Of a stretch of DNA of 64,000 bases, positions 60,922 through 64,000 are shown one piece after another. Position 1 is the stretch's first letter. Each line of letters opens with the position of its first letter. The position numbers and the translations under genes were made by a program. This stretch comes from Acidobacteriota bacterium (GTDB lineage Bacteria; Acidobacteriota; Terriglobia; Terriglobales; Acidobacteriaceae). The notes beneath the pieces are model-generated. The model had not been told where the DNA came from, searched no databases, and worked only from the letters and a program-made list of their open reading frames with translations. The DNA lies in contig JABCZC010000011.1 of assembly GCA_013289875.1 (NCBI GenBank), forward strand, positions 23,609 through 87,608, read 5' to 3'.

Positions 60922-63336
60922 ATGACGGCACTTGTACCGCAATACGCGTGGGTCGACGGTCAGGGACCCGCCTTTGGCGCGCCTGGCATGGAGCCGCGCT
61001 GGACGTCGGCTGCGAAAGACACAGTAGGTACCGCCTACGCGGCCTCAAGCCGCGCGTGGTACACCATCTCGCACGGGATTCTCAACGAGATTTATTACCC
61101 GACGATCGACCGGCCGCAGATCCGCGACATGGGGCTTCTGATCACGGACGGCGAGACCTTCTTCCACGAAGACAAGCGTGACCTCAAGCACGAGTTCGCT
61201 TATATCGACTCCGATGCGCTGGGCGCCCGGATCACATCGCGCGATGGCGACGGCCGCTACACGCTGACCAAAGAGATCATCAACGACCCGCATTATCCGG
61301 TGGTGCTGATTCGCGTGCGCCTGGCTGGAGAGAAGGATTTTCTCTCGCGGCTGCAGGTCTACGCGCTGCTATCTCCGCATGTGGATGGAGGCGGCAAGGG
61401 AAATTCGGCGCGCACGCTCATGGTTGCCGGCCAGATGGCGGCACTGGCGTGGAAGAACAATACGTCCCTGGTCCTGGCCACAAATGGGGGGTTCTCCCGA
61501 GCAAGCTGTGGCTACGTGGGCACGAGCGACGGATGGCAGGATCTGAAACATAACCTCACGATGGACTGGGAGTTCGGGTCCGCGCTCGACGGCAATGTCT
61601 CAGTGATGGGGCAGATCGATCCGCAATATACACGCGACTTCACAATTGCGATTGGCTTTGGTGAAGGGCATCATGCGGCGCTGGCGGCGACCCTGGGAGC
61701 GCTGGCGACTCCATTCGACAAGCACCTGAAGCGATTCATCGAACAATGGCATCGGGCGGAGAGTCCGCGCGAGTGGGCAGTGCATTCGCAGGATGGCGGC
61801 AGGTTGTTGCAGGTCAGCCACAATGTGGTGCTCGCGCATGAGGACAAGACCTACGCGGGTGCGTTCATCGCTTCGGCGTCGATCCCATGGGGCTATGCCA
61901 AGAGCGACGATGATCTGGGCGGATATCACCTGGTATGGACGCGGGACATGGTGCAGAGTGCGACCGCGCTGCTGGCCTGCGGCCGGGTGGATACGGCGCG
62001 GCGCGCACTGACTTATCTGGCCTGCACGCAGCGTCCTGACGGCGGATTTGCGCAGAACTTCTGGATTGATGGAACACCCTACTGGACGGGTATTCAGCTG
62101 GATGAAGTGGCGTTTCCGATCATTCTGGCCTGGCGGTTGTGGAAGCTGGACGGACTTGGGGATTGGGATGTATTTCCATTTGTTGAGCGCGCGGCCGGTT
62201 TTCTGGTGCGATTTGCCCCGGTTACCCAGCAGGAGCGCTGGGAGGAATGCGCGGGGTATTCGCCCTCGACGCTCGCTGCGGTGATTTCGGGGCTGATATG
62301 TGCCGCCGAGCTGGTGGATGCGCACGGATCTCCAGAGCTGGCGAAGTTTCTGAGCGAGCAGGCCGATTGGATCGAGGGACACCTTGAAGACTGGACGGTG
62401 ACCAACGACGGAGTTCTGCTGCCGGAGGTCAAGAGGCACTACATGCGGATTCGGCCTCCGGAATGCGGCGAGCCCTATGCGCATGAAGGATGCGGGACAG
62501 AGATGATCCACATAGCGAATCGTGGACCGGGCGAGAAAGCGGACTTCGAGGCGCGGGAGGTTGTCGACGGGGGCTTTCTGGAGCTGGTGCGCTATGGTGT
62601 GCGCCGGGCTGACGATCCGGTGATCGTGGATACGCTGAAAGTCATCGATCATGTGCTGAAGATCAATACGCCGAAAGGGCCATGCTGGAGACGCTACAAC
62701 CATGATGGCTACGGGCAGAGGCACGATGGCGGTCCCTTTCAGGGATTCGGCCAGGGGCGGGCGTGGCCTCTGCTGACGGGCGAGAGAGCGCACTACGAGT
62801 TGGCGGCGGGCCACGATGTGAGCTCTCTGATCGAGACTTACGAGAAGTTTGCCTCACAGGGCGCCATGATGCCGGAACAGATCTGGGACGAACCAGACAG
62901 GAACGGGCTCATTTTCGGGGGCCCGGCGGGGTCGGCGATGCCGTTGGTGTGGGCGCATGCAGAATATCTAAAGCTGCTGCGCTCGGTGTTCGATGGCAGG
63001 GTATTCGACAAGATTGACGCAGTTGAGAAGCGCTACGCCAACGGCCGGGAGCGAATCAATCTGGAGGTTTTCAAACTGCGCCGGCCGGTAAAGACAATTC
63101 GCGCGGGGTACAGGCTGCGGATCATCGCGCAGCACCATTTTCGAGCCCTGTGGACGGTCGATGACTGGCAGACAGTGACAACCATTGACAGCGCGACGGT
63201 GGGCCACGCGGGATCGTTTGCCGATATTCCGACGACGCCCAAGCAGACGGGCAAAGTTTCATTTACTCTTTTCTGGCCGATGGAAAATCGCTGGGAGGGC
63301 CATAATTTCGATGTGGCGATCGAGGCGGCCGGGTAA
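60922..63336 (+). CDS. GH15 family glucoamylase/glucodextranase
   Basis: An 804-residue retained (no signal peptide) inverting glucosidase. The N-terminal beta-sandwich (residues 1-270) is followed by the (alpha/alpha)6 barrel (280-680). The general acid is expected in RWEECAGYSPST (Glu441/442) and the general base in MMPEQIWDEPDR (Glu652), both as in glucodextranase. The segment YHLVWTRDMVQSA binds substrate. A short beta domain closes the protein (690-804). The ATG at 60922 has GGAG seven bases upstream; a TTG at 60916 is less likely. Cytoplasmic glucan breakdown is inferred. Confidence 0.88.
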   Translation: MTALVPQYAWVDGQGPAFGAPGMEPRWTSAAKDTVGTAYAASSRAWYTISHGILNEIYYPTIDRPQIRDMGLLITDGETFFHEDKRDLKHEFAYIDSDALGARITSRDGDGRYTLTKEIINDPHYPVVLIRVRLAGEKDFLSRLQVYALLSPHVDGGGKGNSARTLMVAGQMAALAWKNNTSLVLATNGGFSRASCGYVGTSDGWQDLKHNLTMDWEFGSALDGNVSVMGQIDPQYTRDFTIAIGFGEGHHAALAATLGALATPFDKHLKRFIEQWHRAESPREWAVHSQDGGRLLQVSHNVVLAHEDKTYAGAFIASASIPWGYAKSDDDLGGYHLVWTRDMVQSATALLACGRVDTARRALTYLACTQRPDGGFAQNFWIDGTPYWTGIQLDEVAFPIILAWRLWKLDGLGDWDVFPFVERAAGFLVRFAPVTQQERWEECAGYSPSTLAAVISGLICAAELVDAHGSPELAKFLSEQADWIEGHLEDWTVTNDGVLLPEVKRHYMRIRPPECGEPYAHEGCGTEMIHIANRGPGEKADFEAREVVDGGFLELVRYGVRRADDPVIVDTLKVIDHVLKINTPKGPCWRRYNHDGYGQRHDGGPFQGFGQGRAWPLLTGERAHYELAAGHDVSSLIETYEKFASQGAMMPEQIWDEPDRNGLIFGGPAGSAMPLVWAHAEYLKLLRSVFDGRVFDKIDAVEKRYANGRERINLEVFKLRRPVKTIRAGYRLRIIAQHHFRALWTVDDWQTVTTIDSATVGHAGSFADIPTTPKQTGKVSFTLFWPMENRWEGHNFDVAIEAAG

Positions 63337-63463
63337 ACACTGAGAAGTTTTGAACCGGGAGAGTTTTTGCGTCATCCACGCTAGAGACAGTTTACGGCTG
63401 GCCGGCGCGATTCATTTCTATCCATGATTTCAGGCGGGTGAAGCCCGCGGAGAGAGGCCTTTC

Positions 63464-64000
63464 ATGAGTGATGTAGATCAGCTTTCCATTAATGCACTCC
63501 GCTTTCTTGCGGTTGATGCCGTTGATAAAGCAAAGAGTGGTCATCCGGGCGCGCCGCTGGGAGATTCCCCGATTGCGTATCTGCTGTTTCACAAGTACAT
63601 GCGGCACAATCCGAAGAATTCACACTGGTCGAACCGCGACCGGTTTGTCCTCTCGAACGGACATGCCTCGGCGCTGCTCTATGGCGCGCTGCATCTTTCC
63701 GGCTACGACGTTACCATCGAGGATCTGCAGCAGTTTCGTCAGTACGGATCGAGGACGCCTGGCCACCCGGAACGCGGCGATACCGACGGGGTAGAAGTGA
63801 CGACCGGGCCGCTGGGTCAGGGGCTTGCCATGTCCGTGGGACTGGCCATCGCCGAAAAGCACCTGGCGGCGGTGTACAACCAGCCGGGTTTCGATATTGT
63901 CGATCACTATACGTACGGTATCTGCGGCGACGGCGATCTGATGGAAGGCATTTCGCACGAGGCGTCGTCTCTGGCCGGGACGCTGCGCCTCGGCAAGCTG
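63464..64000 (+). CDS. tkt: Transketolase (3' truncated by window edge)
   Basis: The first 179 residues of a thiamine-diphosphate enzyme of the pentose phosphate pathway. Opening [20 protein letters not shown] then [51 protein letters not shown], and the ThDP motif [19 protein letters not shown]. The ATG follows GGAGAGAGG. It continues beyond base 64000. Confidence 0.95.
   Translation, partial: MSDVDQLSINALRFLAVDAVDKAKSGHPGAPLGDSPIAYLLFHKYMRHNPKNSHWSNRDRFVLSNGHASALLYGALHLSGYDVTIEDLQQFRQYGSRTPGHPERGDTDGVEVTTGPLGQGLAMSVGLAIAEKHLAAVYNQPGFDIVDHYTYGICGDGDLMEGISHEASSLAGTLRLGKL

Noticed and set aside
1..64000. CRISPR arrays, insertion sequences, prophage or defence islands
   Set aside because: No regularly spaced repeats, transposase, integrase, capsid or restriction genes were found by reading either strand.

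Overview
The window is a 64 kb, GC-rich stretch of a bacterial chromosome, most likely from the Acidobacteriota (family Acidobacteriaceae / class Terriglobia). The evidence is family content: three ADOP-type FtsX/MacB permeases, two of them paired with PadR repressors; a protein with the acidobacterial VWFA-related domain; and an Oar-like carboxypeptidase-regulatory/TonB receptor. Housekeeping genes are intact, and there is no prophage, insertion sequence or CRISPR array.

Layout. 1-6.4 kb: 3' part of mutY, a secreted M28 peptidase, an NfeR/YqjI-like PadR regulator with clear operators, alkD with a zinc-ribbon gene, osmC and a lone histidine-kinase-like DHp protein. 6.5 kb: tRNA-Leu(CAG). 7-10.6 kb: secreted proteins and an ECF sigma factor with an NrsF-like anti-sigma, whose divergent promoters carry the same GTAACT-N16-CGAAT motif. 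11-17 kb: two ADOP permeases and a PadR gene. 18-22 kb: a 1027-residue secreted protein of unknown function paired with a VWFA protein whose MIDAS looks degenerate. 22.5-28 kb (minus strand): ispE, tRNA-Gln(TTG), prs, rplY, pth, rpsF, rpsR, rplI. 28-34 kb (plus strand): ggt, a TIM-barrel protein, asnS, ddl, a small membrane protein; then fabD (minus). 35-40 kb: nikR convergent with the TonB receptor, plus a dispersed repeat family. 40-46 kb: an outer-membrane protein, a GH127-like enzyme, an ADOP/PadR pair.

46-56.7 kb holds a near-continuous purine-degradation cluster: guanine deaminase and allantoinase (divergent), then nine tightly overlapping genes (three xanthine dehydrogenase subunits, OHCU decarboxylase, HIU hydrolase, urate oxidase, allantoate amidohydrolase, ureidoglycine aminohydrolase, ureidoglycolate amidohydrolase). 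Together they predict a full route from guanine or xanthine to glyoxylate, ammonia and CO2 without urease. No permease or dedicated regulator is seen in it.

56.7-64 kb: the yceD-rpmF-plsX run, a GNAT acetyltransferase, a Tat-exported glycoamylase-like protein, a cytoplasmic GH15 glucoamylase, and the 5' part of transketolase running off the end. All family assignments come from reading motifs by eye; no database search was run.
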